Shown in pieces: positions 19,596 to 31,003 of a stretch of DNA of 64,000 nt. This stretch comes from an uncultured Pelagibacteraceae bacterium. Its GTDB lineage: Bacteria; Pseudomonadota; Alphaproteobacteria; Pelagibacterales; Pelagibacteraceae. Each line of letters opens with the position of its first letter. Within the stretch, counting starts at the first letter, position 1. The stretch covers positions 90,529-154,528 of the forward strand of contig CACNVX010000001.1 of NCBI GenBank assembly GCA_902624045.1, read 5' to 3'. Below the pieces are notes generated by a model. The model was not told the origin of the DNA and made no database searches. It saw nothing but the letters and a program-made list of their open reading frames with translations. The translations under genes and the position numbers were made by a program.

Positions 19596-21002
19596 ATGTC
19601 ATTATTTAGAGTAAAATATTTAAGTTTTTTTTTTATATTAATTTCTTTTTTATCTTTTTTTAATATTCTTTATTCTTATTACTTTAATCTTTATTTAAAT
19701 CTTAACACTTATTATTATAGTTTGATAGTATCAGCATTCATAGGATTAATATTTTATAAAATTAAACTTAAAGATAGTAAACCGACAATATTTGAAAAAA
19801 TTTTGACTATTTTGTTAGGTTATATTTTTATGCCATTAGTTTTGTCAATTCCATTATACTTGAGCATATATAATTTAACTTTTTTAAATGCTTATTTTGA
19901 GTCTGTTTCAGGATTTACATCCACTGGTTTCACTATATTTGATAACATAAAGCATATTGATCAAGGCCTTATCTTATGGAGGTCATCAATACAATGGATA
20001 GGAGGATTATATTTTTTATATTCTATAATATATCTAATAGATATTTATGATGAAAGTTTGAAAAAATCTTTAACAAACTTTTTATCTTTCAATTCCTCTG
20101 AGATTTTAAAACAGACTGTAAAAATATTTTTATTATATTCTGGATTAACAATGATAATTTTTATTTTTTTAAATATTTTTGGAGTTAGAACATTTAACTC
20201 CTTAAATTTAGCTATGACAATAATATCTTCAGGAGGTTTTTTACCAGTAAATGACCTTTCTAAAATTTTAATTCATAATTCACAGATAATTGTTTTTTCA
20301 ATTTTAATGTTAATATCATTTTTTAGTATATTTTTTATTTATAATTTAGTCTTCTTCAGAAATAAAAATTTAAATTTTTTTTATGAAGATATACATCTGT
20401 TTATTTATTTTTTATTCGTTTTAAGTATTTTTTTTGTTTTTTTTAGTTATGATAATAATTTTACCTACAATTTATTTTCATTAGTGAGTAGCATTTCTAA
20501 TATCGGTATTTCTTTAAATATAGACCAAAATAATTTAAGTTTCGTATATTTAATATTAGTAATTTTAGGCGGTTCTTTTTTTTCAACTAGCTCTGGAATA
20601 AAATTTTTAAAAATATATTCTTTAACAAAATATTCAATTAATCAAATTCTGTCATTTAGTAAACCTAAAAATGTATTTATGAACAAACTTGTTTTTTCTA
20701 AAATTAACTTTGACACAAAAGACATAAATAAATATTTTTTAACAGTTTTGATTTTTATTATATCACTTTTTGTATTAACAATGTTTTTATCGTTAAATAA
20801 TATACAATTTGAATATGCATTTAAATTAGCTGTGTTAACTTTGATGAATACAGTTAATTCTTCAGCATATGGAATTTCTGAATTTAATTTTGAAAACATT
20901 AATTTTTTATCCAAATATTTTCTTATTATTTTTATGATTATTGGTAGAGTTGAGCTTTTATCTTTATTGTTAATCGCAAAAAAATTTCTTTTTAAATATT
21001 AA
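19596..21002 (+). CDS. trkH: Trk/Ktr potassium transporter membrane subunit (TrkH)
   Basis: Polytopic; SGFTSTGFTIF, RSSIQWIGGLYFL; adjacent to trkA. Confidence 0.9.
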   Translation: MSLFRVKYLSFFFILISFLSFFNILYSYYFNLYLNLNTYYYSLIVSAFIGLIFYKIKLKDSKPTIFEKILTILLGYIFMPLVLSIPLYLSIYNLTFLNAYFESVSGFTSTGFTIFDNIKHIDQGLILWRSSIQWIGGLYFLYSIIYLIDIYDESLKKSLTNFLSFNSSEILKQTVKIFLLYSGLTMIIFIFLNIFGVRTFNSLNLAMTIISSGGFLPVNDLSKILIHNSQIIVFSILMLISFFSIFFIYNLVFFRNKNLNFFYEDIHLFIYFLFVLSIFFVFFSYDNNFTYNLFSLVSSISNIGISLNIDQNNLSFVYLILVILGGSFFSTSSGIKFLKIYSLTKYSINQILSFSKPKNVFMNKLVFSKINFDTKDINKYFLTVLIFIISLFVLTMFLSLNNIQFEYAFKLAVLTLMNTVNSSAYGISEFNFENINFLSKYFLIIFMIIGRVELLSLLLIAKKFLFKY

Positions 21003-21033
21003 TTTGGTATTATAAGTATTATTAAATATATTT

Positions 21034-21110
21034 GCGCCCTTAGCTCAGCTGGATAGAGCATCGGTTTTCTAAACCGAGGGTCGTAGGTTCGAATCCTTCA
21101 GGGCGCGCCA
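21034..21110 (+). tRNA. tRNA-Arg(TCT)
   Basis: gcgccct...agggcgc g cca cloverleaf; anticodon loop tttctaa; CCA encoded. Confidence 0.96.
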
Positions 21111-21285
21111 TTACTGACTTTTTCACACCATAAATATTTGAAATATCGCTTGACTAGAATTTATATAAATTAACTTTTAACATTATTTTATCTTGAAGAG
21201 TAATTTCTTACATGTTTAAATTGAAAATATTCAAAAGTAATTTTGAATTATTTGTTAACAAATAAAATAACATAAAGGAAGAATA

Positions 21286-22326
21286 ATGTTTAAATACGTA
21301 AAACAATTAACTTCTTTAGTCGCTATGGTTGCGGTGTTGTTTACTTTTACAACAGAAACTATGGCTGCTAAAAAATCTAAAACACTTAAAAACACTCAAA
21401 AGAAGGGTTTTGTAAGATGTGGAGTATCTCAAGGTCTTCCAGGATTTTCTAATGCTGATGCAGCAGGAAATTGGACTGGTATTGACGTTGACGTATGTAG
21501 AGCAGTAGCTGCTGCAGTACTAGGTGATGCAAACAAAGTTAAGTTTACACCATTAAGTGCTAAAGAAAGGTTTACAGCTTTAACTTCTGGTGAGATTGAT
21601 ATCTTATCAAGAAACACAACTTGGACTCTTTCTAGAGATGCTGATATCGGACTTACTTTCGTTGGAGTAAACTTCTACGATGGTCAAGGTTTCATGGTTA
21701 GAAAAAGTTCTGGTATAACTTCAACAAGCCAATTTAAAGATGGTATCTCAGCTTGTACAAACATTGGTACAACAACTGAGTTAAATATGAGAGACTTCTT
21801 TAATTCTAAAGGAATTTCTTATGAGCCAGTTGCATTTGAAAAAGCTGATGAAGTCGTAGCTGCATATGATGCTGGTAGATGTGATACTTACACTACTGAT
21901 AAATCAGGTTTAGCTGCACAAAGAACAAAAATGTCTAACCCAGATGAGCATATCGTATTACCTGAAACTGTTTCTAAAGAACCTTTAGGACCAGTTGTTA
22001 GACAGGGTGACTCAGTGTGGGAAGACATCGTAAGATGGTCTTTAAATGCTATGATTGAAGCGGAAGAGTACGGAATTACTTCTGCTAATGCAGACTCAAT
22101 GAAAACTTCAGATAACCCAGCTGTTAAAAGATTAGTTGGTGCTGAAGGTGAATTAGGTGCTGCTTTTGGTCTAGACAATGAGTGGAGTTTAAGAATTATT
22201 AAGCAAGTTGGTAACTATGGAGAAAGCTATAAAAGAAATATAGCTGACACTGGGATTTTACCTGACAGAGGTCCAAATGAATTATGGACTAAAGGTGGAA
22301 TTCTTTATGTACCACCTGCAAGATAA
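21286..22326 (+). CDS. aapJ: general L-amino acid ABC transporter substrate-binding protein
   Basis: Signal peptide; VRCGVSQGLPGFSNADAAGNWTGIDVDVCRAVAAAVLGD; operon with aapQMP. Confidence 0.95.
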   Translation: MFKYVKQLTSLVAMVAVLFTFTTETMAAKKSKTLKNTQKKGFVRCGVSQGLPGFSNADAAGNWTGIDVDVCRAVAAAVLGDANKVKFTPLSAKERFTALTSGEIDILSRNTTWTLSRDADIGLTFVGVNFYDGQGFMVRKSSGITSTSQFKDGISACTNIGTTTELNMRDFFNSKGISYEPVAFEKADEVVAAYDAGRCDTYTTDKSGLAAQRTKMSNPDEHIVLPETVSKEPLGPVVRQGDSVWEDIVRWSLNAMIEAEEYGITSANADSMKTSDNPAVKRLVGAEGELGAAFGLDNEWSLRIIKQVGNYGESYKRNIADTGILPDRGPNELWTKGGILYVPPAR

Positions 22327-22349
22327 TTGCACATTTAACTAATTAAAAA

Positions 22350-22377
22350 GGGCTAGATTTTTCTAGCCCTTTTTTTT
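22350..22377 (+). terminator. Rho-independent terminator/attenuator between aapJ and aapQ
   Basis: gggctaga-tttt-tctagccc then T8. Confidence 0.9.
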
Positions 22378-22389
22378 ATAAGCGTTCAG

Positions 22390-23541
22390 ATGGACTTAAA
22401 ATTACAAAAAATCATTCCCCAATTAATTACTGTTTTAGTTGTAGTACTAGTTTTTGGATTTTTTACATATAACGCACAAATCAATATGGAAAATAGAGGT
22501 ATTGATTTTGGTTATGGGTTTCTTTCTCAGGAGTCTTCATTTGACGTTCAGTTTTCTCTAATTGAATACGATGGATCGCATTCTTACTTTCGTGCATATT
22601 TAGTAGGTTTACTCAATACTATTTTAGTTTCTGTAATTGGAATTATTTTTGCAACTATTCTTGGTGTAATAGTCGGTGTAGCAAGACTGTCTCCAAACTA
22701 TTTAATAAATCAGTTTGCCGCTTTTTATGTAGAGTTTTTTAGAAATATACCGCTACTTTTACAAATATTTTTTTGGTATTTTGCTGCTTTAAGAGCACTA
22801 CCATTACCTCAGGACGCGGATGCAATCTTAGGTGTTTTTTATTTAACAATAAAAGGTTTATATGTGCCAGCGTTTATTTGGGAAAATCTAAATGTGTTTT
22901 TATATTCATTAATTGCAGCAATTGTAGCGATTGTTGTAATAAGAATTCATGCTCGAAAGGTTCAGGAAACACAAGGAAAACAGCTACCAGTCTTTTGGAT
23001 TGCAATAGGTTTAATTTTTATTTTGCCTTTATTAAGCTTTTTAATAGGAGGCGTTAGCCTATCTTTTGAAATACCAAAATTAAAACAATTAGCAACAACC
23101 TCATTTATCTACGAAGGTGGAGTAAGCTTACCTCCAGAGTTAATAGCTTTAACTTTGTCATTAGCGCTGTACACAGCAACTTTTATAGCTGAGTGTGTTA
23201 GAGCTGGAATTCAAGGAGTTGGAAAAGGTCAAAAAGAAGCTGCTGCATCTATTGGTTTAAACCCTAACCAAGTTTTAAAGTTGGTTGTGATGCCACAGGC
23301 TTTAAGAATTATTATTCCACCAACAACCAATCAATATTTAAATCTAACTAAGAATTCATCTCTAGCAGCTGCTATTGCTTACCCTGATTTAGTATTAGTT
23401 TTTGCTGGTACAGCGCTTATGCAAACTGGTAAAGCTATTGAAATTGTATCTATTACAATGCTTACATATTTAAGTTTAAGTATTTCAATTTCTATTTTAA
23501 TGAATTGGTATAATAAAAAAATTGCTATTAAGGAAAAATAA
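22390..23541 (+). CDS. aapQ: general L-amino acid ABC permease AapQ
   Basis: His/Glu/Gln-family permease; EFFRNIPLLLQIFFWY, EAAASIGLNPNQVLKLVVMPQAL. Confidence 0.93.
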   Translation: MDLKLQKIIPQLITVLVVVLVFGFFTYNAQINMENRGIDFGYGFLSQESSFDVQFSLIEYDGSHSYFRAYLVGLLNTILVSVIGIIFATILGVIVGVARLSPNYLINQFAAFYVEFFRNIPLLLQIFFWYFAALRALPLPQDADAILGVFYLTIKGLYVPAFIWENLNVFLYSLIAAIVAIVVIRIHARKVQETQGKQLPVFWIAIGLIFILPLLSFLIGGVSLSFEIPKLKQLATTSFIYEGGVSLPPELIALTLSLALYTATFIAECVRAGIQGVGKGQKEAAASIGLNPNQVLKLVVMPQALRIIIPPTTNQYLNLTKNSSLAAAIAYPDLVLVFAGTALMQTGKAIEIVSITMLTYLSLSISISILMNWYNKKIAIKEK

Positions 23542-24984
23542 ATGTCAAAAATTAATTTTTTAAAACCAGACAAAGATAACTTGACTACCTTTTTATACAT
23601 TGGTTCATTTTTATTTGTTATTAGTGTTATAGATGTTTTTCTCAATTCATTTTTTAGTTTAAATATAACAGGATTTCTACCTTCATCTTTAAGTTTTATA
23701 GTTCCAATTATATTAGGATTTATAGGATTATATTTTATCAGAATTGAGCATAGTGGTTATAAGTTTTTAGACCAAGTAAATAAAAATATAAATACGAATA
23801 ATTTTAATGCAATTTTATCGTTATTAATCATTTTTATAATTATTAAAGCAACTCCCCCAATTTTAAGTTGGTTTGTAGTTGACGCAAGTTTTGCTGGAGA
23901 TAGTAAAGATGTTTGTTCTGGCACAGGAGCTTGTTGGACTTATATAAAAGTCTGGTTTAGAAGATTTATGTATGGAATGTATCCTAATGCTGAGCAATGG
24001 AGAATAAATTTATCTTTTATTGCGTTAGCTCTTTTAGGTTCTGTTGGATATTTTGCGACAGAAAAGTATAAAAAATATTTAACTTTATACTACGTTATAA
24101 TTTATCCTTTTATTGCATTTTTATTTATTTTCTTTTTTATATCAGGTGGTCCTATTTTTTTTGATTTCTCTTATGGAATAATTGCAGCAGTAATTTCTAT
24201 AATTGTTGGTTTTTTTATTCCAAGTAAATTTAAATTTTATTATTTTATATTTGTACCTATTACTTTGTATATAGTTTTGAAATATTTTGTTTTTTATGAG
24301 GAATTGATTGAACTAGGTAAATTAGATGGATTAAACTGGGTTGAGACTGGAGCTTGGGGTGGATTATCATTAACATTTATAATTTCTTTTTTCTGTTTAA
24401 TTTTCTGTTTTCCTATTGGAATGGCTTTTGCTTTAGGTAGAAGATCAGATTTTCCATTAATAAGATATATATCGATTGGTTTTATTGAGTTTTGGAGAGG
24501 TGTTCCATTAATTACAGTTTTATTTATGTCTGCAGTGATGTTTCCAATGTTTTTGCCTGCAGATTTTTTTATAGATAAATTAGTCAGATGCATAATAGCT
24601 ATTTCATTATTTGAAGCTGCTTATGTTGCAGAAGTTATTAGAGGTGGTTTACAAGCGTTACCACGTGGTCAATATGAGGCTGCAAAATCACTTGGAATGG
24701 GTTATTGGCGAATGCATATATTTGTAATTTTGCCTCAAGCTTTAAAACTTGTAATTCCAGGTATTGCTAATACATTTTTGGCTTTAGTAAAAGATACACC
24801 TTTAATATTTGTGGTTGGTTTATTAGAAATAGTAGGAATGTTAAATTTAGCAAAAACCAATCCTAAATGGTTAGGATTTGCAATGGAAGGCTACGTATTT
24901 GCTGCAATAATTTTCTGGATTATTTGTTATGCAATGAGTAAGTATAGCTATAATCTAGAACAGAAATATAAAACAGAACGATAA
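23542..24984 (+). CDS. aapM: general L-amino acid ABC permease AapM
   Basis: EFWRGVPLITVLFM, EAAKSLGMGYWRMHIFVILPQALK. Confidence 0.93.
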   Translation: MSKINFLKPDKDNLTTFLYIGSFLFVISVIDVFLNSFFSLNITGFLPSSLSFIVPIILGFIGLYFIRIEHSGYKFLDQVNKNINTNNFNAILSLLIIFIIIKATPPILSWFVVDASFAGDSKDVCSGTGACWTYIKVWFRRFMYGMYPNAEQWRINLSFIALALLGSVGYFATEKYKKYLTLYYVIIYPFIAFLFIFFFISGGPIFFDFSYGIIAAVISIIVGFFIPSKFKFYYFIFVPITLYIVLKYFVFYEELIELGKLDGLNWVETGAWGGLSLTFIISFFCLIFCFPIGMAFALGRRSDFPLIRYISIGFIEFWRGVPLITVLFMSAVMFPMFLPADFFIDKLVRCIIAISLFEAAYVAEVIRGGLQALPRGQYEAAKSLGMGYWRMHIFVILPQALKLVIPGIANTFLALVKDTPLIFVVGLLEIVGMLNLAKTNPKWLGFAMEGYVFAAIIFWIICYAMSKYSYNLEQKYKTER

Positions 24985-24987
24985 ATT

Positions 24988-25722
24988 ATGTCAGACAGTA
25001 TTATTCAAATAAAAAATATGAATAAATGGTTTGGTGATTTTCAAGTTTTAAAAGACATTAATCTAGAAGTGAAAGCAAAAGAAAAAATTGTTGTTTGTGG
25101 GCCTTCAGGATCTGGCAAATCCACATTAATTAGATGTATAAATAGATTAGAGGAACATCAACAAGGAGATATTATCGTTGATGGAAACACTTTGACGGAA
25201 GATACAAAAAATATTGAAAAAATTAGAGCGGAAGTTGGTATGGTATTTCAACAGTTTAACTTATTTCCACATTTATCAATTGTAGATAATTGCACACTCG
25301 CACCTATTTGGGTAAAGAAAATGCCAAAAAAAGAAGCAGAAGAATTAGCTTTAAAACATTTGGAAAGAGTTCAAATACTTGATCAAGCACAAAAATTTCC
25401 AGGTCAATTGTCAGGTGGTCAACAACAAAGGGTCGCTATAGCTAGAGCACTTTGTATGGAGCCGAAAATAATGTTATTTGATGAACCTACATCAGCTTTA
25501 GATCCAGAGATGATTAAAGAAGTTTTAGACGTAATGGTAGATTTGGCAAATCAAGGAATGACAATGATAGTTGTAACGCATGAGATGGGATTTGCTAAAG
25601 AAGTAGCTGATGAAGTTATTTTTATGGATGAAGGAATGATTGTTGAAAGAGCCGAAACTAAAGAGTTTTTTGCTAACCCTAAGAGCGATAGGACTAAGCT
25701 CTTTTTAAGTCAAATATTATAA
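24988..25722 (+). CDS. aapP: general L-amino acid ABC ATP-binding protein AapP
   Basis: [47 protein letters not shown]. Confidence 0.96.
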   Translation: MSDSIIQIKNMNKWFGDFQVLKDINLEVKAKEKIVVCGPSGSGKSTLIRCINRLEEHQQGDIIVDGNTLTEDTKNIEKIRAEVGMVFQQFNLFPHLSIVDNCTLAPIWVKKMPKKEAEELALKHLERVQILDQAQKFPGQLSGGQQQRVAIARALCMEPKIMLFDEPTSALDPEMIKEVLDVMVDLANQGMTMIVVTHEMGFAKEVADEVIFMDEGMIVERAETKEFFANPKSDRTKLFLSQIL

Positions 25723-25908
25723 AAATATATAATAATTTAGAGAAATTCTAAATTACACGAACCAAATATGTTTCTTTTGCATTCAACTAATGCTTGACAA
25801 TGTTTGGGTTTTTCTAAATTTCTTATAAAAAATAATAAATTTTTCTATTGCAGTAACATTAATAAATATGTTCAATAGTATTTTAAAATTTAATTAAGAG
25901 GGGTCTTA

Positions 25909-26280
25909 ATGGAAGATAATTTCAACAAACACTTAGGCAATAAGCTTAAGCTAAGAAGATTAGCTTTGGGTTTGACGCAGACTAAAGTGGCGAAAGCTAT
26001 AAACGTTACATTTCAACAAATACAAAAATATGAAAAAGGTACGAATGGTGTAAGTTCAATTAGATTACTACAACTTTCTAATTACTTGAAAGTACCAATT
26101 AATTATTTTTTTGAAGATTTTTCAGAATACTTAGTAAATTTAGAAAAATCACAAGAAGGTCACATGAATGTTAATTATAATTTTTTAGTAAAATTATATT
26201 CAGAACTTAATGCTGATCAAAAACTGAAATTAAATAAATCTTTACAAATATCAGGATCCAATATTTCAAAAGCAGTTTAA
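25909..26280 (+). CDS. XRE-family HTH transcriptional regulator
   Basis: LGNKLKLRRLALGLTQTKVAKAINVTFQQIQKYEKGTNGVSSIRLLQLSNYLKVPINYFF. Confidence 0.93.
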   Translation: MEDNFNKHLGNKLKLRRLALGLTQTKVAKAINVTFQQIQKYEKGTNGVSSIRLLQLSNYLKVPINYFFEDFSEYLVNLEKSQEGHMNVNYNFLVKLYSELNADQKLKLNKSLQISGSNISKAV

Positions 26281-26334
26281 AATTAATTTGTCTCTGACCC
26301 CATATTAATTTTTTTATAACTATTTGATTTTTCT

Positions 26335-26410
26335 TGGCTCCTCGGGCAGGACTCGAACCTGCGACCAATTGATTAACAGTCAACTGCTCTACCAACTGAG
26401 CTACCGAGGA
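26335..26410 (-). tRNA. tRNA-Asn(GTT)
   Basis: Reverse strand tcctcgg...ccgagga g cca; anticodon loop ctgttaa. Confidence 0.95.
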
Positions 26411-26459
26411 ATGTAAAAAACCAACTTACTTTTTTTTAAAACTAAAACAAGATTTTTTT

Positions 26460-26533
26460 TGGAGGCAACGCCCGGAATCGAACCGGGATACAAGGATTTG
26501 CAATCCTCTGCGTAACCATTCCGCCACGTTGCC
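26460..26533 (-). tRNA. tRNA-Cys(GCA)
   Basis: Reverse strand ggcaacg...cgttgcc t cca; anticodon loop ttgcaaa. Confidence 0.95.
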
Positions 26534-26657
26534 ATCTTATTTTTAGCTAATAGCTACAGATGCCTTTTTATAATAAATTTTTTCTATTAGTCTATTAAAT
26601 AACGATCCAAATTGATTATTGTTAATTTAGATTATTAAATTATAAACTTTAAAATCA

Positions 26658-29285
26658 ATGAGTAACGATAAATATATACATTCTGATGTAGAAAATAGAA
26701 TTTATTCTTATTGGGAAAAAAATGGTCTTTTTAAACCTAAAGAAAATTCAAAAAAATTCTCAATTGTAATTCCCCCACCAAACGTAACCGGTAGCTTACA
26801 CATGGGTCATGCTCTCAATAATTCTATCCAAGATTTATTAGTTCGCTATCATAGGATGAATAATTTTGAAACTTTATGGCAACCAGGTACAGACCATGCA
26901 GGAATTGCTACTCAGGCCTTAGTAGAGAAAAAATTAAGCTCTGAAAAAATTGATAAAAATGTAATTGGTAGAGAAAAATTTATTGAAAAAGTTTGGGAGT
27001 GGAAAGAGCAATATGGAGATATCATAATTAACCAATTAAAAAAACTTGGTTGCTCTTGTGATTGGTCAAGAAATGCCTTCACTATGGATGAGAATTTATC
27101 CAAATCAGTAATTAAGGTTTTTGTAGATCTTTATAAAAAAGGACTGATCTATAAAGATAAGAAATTAGTTAATTGGGATACAGTTTTAAAAACAGCTATT
27201 TCAGATCTAGAAGTAGATCAAAGAGAAGTAAATTCTAAAATTTATTACATTAGATACCCAATAGATGGGACTGAAGAATTCATTACAATTGCAACAACAA
27301 GGCCTGAAACAATGCTCGGTGATACAGCTATTGCCGTTAATCCTAAAGACGAAAGATTTAAATCCTTTGTTGGAAAAACCGCAACCATACCTATTGTTGA
27401 AAGAAAAATAAAAATCATTGAAGATGATTATGCTGATCCTGAGCAAGGAACAGGTGCATTAAAAATTACACCAGCGCATGATTTTAATGACTATGATGTT
27501 GGTCAAAGAAACAATCTTGAAATAATTAATATTTTTACCGAAGCGGGTAAAATAAATGAAAATGCTCCAAAAAATTATGTAGGTCTTGATAGGTTTGAAG
27601 CAAGAAAAAGAATTTTAAAAGAACTAAAAGAAAAAGAATTTTTTGTAAAAGAAGAAAATATTAAAAACAAAGTTCCTTACGGAGATAGATCTAATTCAAT
27701 AATTGAACCTTTCTTAACAGAACAATGGTTTGCAGATGCTGGTAAATTGTCTATTAAAGCTAAAGAAGTTGTTAACTCAAAAAAAACTAATTTCTTTCCT
27801 GAGAATTGGTCAAAGACTTATTTCCAATGGATGGATAACATTGAGCCATGGTGTATTTCAAGACAACTTTGGTGGGGACATCAAATACCTGCATGGTATG
27901 GTCCTGATAAAAAAATTTTTGTTGCAGAAAATGAAGATGATGCAAAACAACAAGCTAAAAAACATTATGGTAAAGATGTTGAATTAAATCGTGATCCAGA
28001 TGTTTTAGATACCTGGTTCTCATCTGGCTTATGGCCTTTTGCAACACTTGGATGGCCAGATGATAGTAAATTTGTGGATAAATTTTATCCAACATCAGTA
28101 TTAGTTACAGGTTTTGATATTATATTTTTTTGGGTTGCCAGAATGATTATGTTTGGTACAGAATTTTTAAATAAAGAACCATTTAAAGATATTTATGTTC
28201 ATGCACTAGTTAGAGATGAGAAAGGACAGAAAATGTCTAAATCAAAAGGTAATGTAATTGATCCTTTAGATTTAATTGAAAAATATAGTGCAGATGCACT
28301 TAGATTTACATTACTTTCAATGGCATCACCAGGTACAGATGTTAAACTTTCTGAAGACAGAGTTAAGGGTTATAGAAATTTTTTAAACAAATTATGGAAT
28401 GCTAATAATTTTTTAATCACCAATGAATGTGATTTTAAAGATATAGATCAAGTTCCAAATTTAAATATAAATATCAATAAATGGATATATTCAGAACTTG
28501 TTGAAACTAAAGATAAGATAGAAAAAAATCTTGAAGATTATAGATTTGATGAAGCAGCTAAAAACGCTTATCAATTTGCGTGGCATTCTTATTGTGATTG
28601 GTATCTAGAACTATCTAAAACAATACTTTTTTCAGATGATGAAAAAGCTAAAGCAGAGGTTAAAAAGGTATCATCATTTGTGTTCAAACAAATTTTGATT
28701 TTGCTACATCCCTTTATTCCTTTTGTTACAGAAGAAATTTGGCTTAAAAACAAATTTGATAATGACGGTAATGATTATTTGATGCTTAAAAATTGGTTAT
28801 CAGGTGAAATAAATAAGGATAGTACTATTGAACAGGTCGAGAATATCATTAACATTATTTCAGAGATTAGATCATTTAAAAATGAACTAAATGTAAGCCC
28901 AGGCTCATTTATTGATGTATCAATAAGTAATATTAATAAAAATCAGAAAGAATTTATAAATACAAATGAAATAATTCTTAAAAGACTTGGCAGAATAAAT
29001 AGCATATCGGATAAAGATTTAGATAAACCAGCTGCTACAATGGTTGTTTCTGGTGATTTGTTTAAGATTTATTTTGATAAAGATGTTGATTTAAAATTAA
29101 TTAAAGAAAATTTAACAAATAAACAAAGTAAATTAGAGCAAGAGATGAATAAAATTTCTCAAAGATTAGAGAATAAAAGTTTTGTAGATCGAGCTCCAAA
29201 AGAGATTGTTGAACAAGAAAAAAATAATTATAATAATTTAAAGAATGATATTGAGAAAATATCATTAACAATTAAGGGTATATAA
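26658..29285 (+). CDS. valS: valyl-tRNA synthetase
   Basis: [30 protein letters not shown]; 875 aa. Confidence 0.98.
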   Translation: MSNDKYIHSDVENRIYSYWEKNGLFKPKENSKKFSIVIPPPNVTGSLHMGHALNNSIQDLLVRYHRMNNFETLWQPGTDHAGIATQALVEKKLSSEKIDKNVIGREKFIEKVWEWKEQYGDIIINQLKKLGCSCDWSRNAFTMDENLSKSVIKVFVDLYKKGLIYKDKKLVNWDTVLKTAISDLEVDQREVNSKIYYIRYPIDGTEEFITIATTRPETMLGDTAIAVNPKDERFKSFVGKTATIPIVERKIKIIEDDYADPEQGTGALKITPAHDFNDYDVGQRNNLEIINIFTEAGKINENAPKNYVGLDRFEARKRILKELKEKEFFVKEENIKNKVPYGDRSNSIIEPFLTEQWFADAGKLSIKAKEVVNSKKTNFFPENWSKTYFQWMDNIEPWCISRQLWWGHQIPAWYGPDKKIFVAENEDDAKQQAKKHYGKDVELNRDPDVLDTWFSSGLWPFATLGWPDDSKFVDKFYPTSVLVTGFDIIFFWVARMIMFGTEFLNKEPFKDIYVHALVRDEKGQKMSKSKGNVIDPLDLIEKYSADALRFTLLSMASPGTDVKLSEDRVKGYRNFLNKLWNANNFLITNECDFKDIDQVPNLNININKWIYSELVETKDKIEKNLEDYRFDEAAKNAYQFAWHSYCDWYLELSKTILFSDDEKAKAEVKKVSSFVFKQILILLHPFIPFVTEEIWLKNKFDNDGNDYLMLKNWLSGEINKDSTIEQVENIINIISEIRSFKNELNVSPGSFIDVSISNINKNQKEFINTNEIILKRLGRINSISDKDLDKPAATMVVSGDLFKIYFDKDVDLKLIKENLTNKQSKLEQEMNKISQRLENKSFVDRAPKEIVEQEKNNYNNLKNDIEKISLTIKGI

Positions 29286-31003
29286 TGGCTAAATTTAACA
29301 AAAAGAAACTTCCAAGCAGACATACATCATTAGGAGCAGACAGAGCACCGCATAGATCTTTTTATTATGCCATGGGAGAAACCGAGAAAGATGTTGCAAA
29401 ACCATTTATTGGCGTGGTTTCTACATGGAATGAAGCAGCCCCATGTAATATTGCGCTTATGAGACAAGCTCAATCAGTTAAAAAAGGTGTTAGAGCTTAT
29501 GGTGGAACCCCAAGAGAATTTTGTACAATTACCGTCACTGATGGTATTGCGATGGGTCATGAAGGGATGAAGTCTTCATTGATATCTAGAGAAGTAATAG
29601 CAGACTCAGCTGAACTTACAGTTAGAGGCCATTGTTATGATGCATTAGTTGGTATAGCTGGGTGTGATAAATCTTTACCAGGTCTAATGATGTCGATGGT
29701 TAGATTAAATGTACCAAGTGTATTTATATATGGTGGATCAATTTTACCAGGAAGATACAAAGGTAAAGACGTGACTGTAGTAGATGTGTTCGAAGCTGTT
29801 GGAAAACATTCTTCTGGTCAAATGTCAGCTGCAGAACTTAGAAAATTAGAATTAATTGCTTGTCCAAGTGCGGGTGCGTGTGGAGGACAATTTACAGCAA
29901 ACACAATGGCATGTGTATCTGAAGCTATTGGACTAGCACTTCCTTATTCAGCAGGAACACCTGCTCCATATGAAGAAAGAGATAAATACGCAAAAGCTAG
30001 CGGTAAAATGGTTATGAACCTTTTAAAAAAAGGAATTAAACCAAGAGATATTGTTACAAAAAAAGCTTTAGAAAATGCTGCAACAGTTGTTGCTGCAACT
30101 GGTGGATCTACAAATGCAGGTTTACATTTACCAGCTATTGCAAATGAAGCAGGAATTAAATTTGATTTAATGGATGTTGCTAAAATTTTTAAAAGAACAC
30201 CTTATCTTGCAGATTTAAAACCAGGTGGAAAATATGTTGCTAAAGATATGTGGTTAGCAGGCGGTGTTCCAATGTTATTAAAAACTTTATATGAAGGTGG
30301 ATATATTCATGGTGATTGCATGACTGTAACTGGAAAAACTATGAAGGAAAATTTAAAAAGTATTAAATTTAATCCAAAACAAAAAGTAATGAGATCTTAT
30401 AAAAATCCATTATCACCAACAGGAGGTGTGGTTGGGTTAAAAGGGAACTTAGCTCCAGAAGGTGCAATTGTTAAAGTTGCTGGACTTAAAAAATTACAAT
30501 TTACTGGAAAAGCAAGATGCTTTGATAATGAGGAAAGTGCAATGAAAGCAGTTCAAAGCAGAAAATATAATGATGGTGATGTAATTATAATTAGATATGA
30601 AGGACCAGTTGGAGGTCCAGGTATGAGAGAAATGTTATCAACAACTGGTGCAATTTATGGACAGGGAAAAGGGGAGAAAGTAGCCCTTATAACTGATGGT
30701 AGGTTCTCAGGAGCCACAAGAGGCTTTTGCGTCGGTCACGTGGGCCCTGAAGCCGCTCTAGGGGGTCCTATAGGCCTTTTACGTACAGGAGATATCATTG
30801 ATATCGATGCTAAAAAAGGAACTATCAACGTAAGGCTTTCTAAAAAAGAAATGGCTACAAGAAGAAGAAAATGGAAAGCTAGAAAATCAGATTTTGGATC
30901 TGGTACTTTATGGAAATATGCACAAACAGTTGGACCTGCATATTTAGGAGCACCAACGCACCCAGGTAAGAAAAAAGAAGTCAAGGATTATTCAGAAATT
31001 TAA
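29285..31003 (+). CDS. ilvD: dihydroxy-acid dehydratase
   Basis: [39 protein letters not shown]. Confidence 0.97.
   Translation: MAKFNKKKLPSRHTSLGADRAPHRSFYYAMGETEKDVAKPFIGVVSTWNEAAPCNIALMRQAQSVKKGVRAYGGTPREFCTITVTDGIAMGHEGMKSSLISREVIADSAELTVRGHCYDALVGIAGCDKSLPGLMMSMVRLNVPSVFIYGGSILPGRYKGKDVTVVDVFEAVGKHSSGQMSAAELRKLELIACPSAGACGGQFTANTMACVSEAIGLALPYSAGTPAPYEERDKYAKASGKMVMNLLKKGIKPRDIVTKKALENAATVVAATGGSTNAGLHLPAIANEAGIKFDLMDVAKIFKRTPYLADLKPGGKYVAKDMWLAGGVPMLLKTLYEGGYIHGDCMTVTGKTMKENLKSIKFNPKQKVMRSYKNPLSPTGGVVGLKGNLAPEGAIVKVAGLKKLQFTGKARCFDNEESAMKAVQSRKYNDGDVIIIRYEGPVGGPGMREMLSTTGAIYGQGKGEKVALITDGRFSGATRGFCVGHVGPEAALGGPIGLLRTGDIIDIDAKKGTINVRLSKKEMATRRRKWKARKSDFGSGTLWKYAQTVGPAYLGAPTHPGKKKEVKDYSEI

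Noticed and set aside
22773-23057. 94-aa plus ORF within aapQ
   Set aside because: Out-of-frame with the conserved permease; Cys/Asn-rich nonsense-like composition.
25681-25706. Hairpin with T-run (aagagc...gctctttttt) near the end of aapP
   Set aside because: Lies inside the coding sequence before the stop codon; most likely coincidental.
26207-26395. 62-aa minus ORF MVEQLTVNQLVAGSSPARGAKKNQ...
   Set aside because: The N-terminal part is a translation of tRNA-Asn, a common false ORF over tRNAs.
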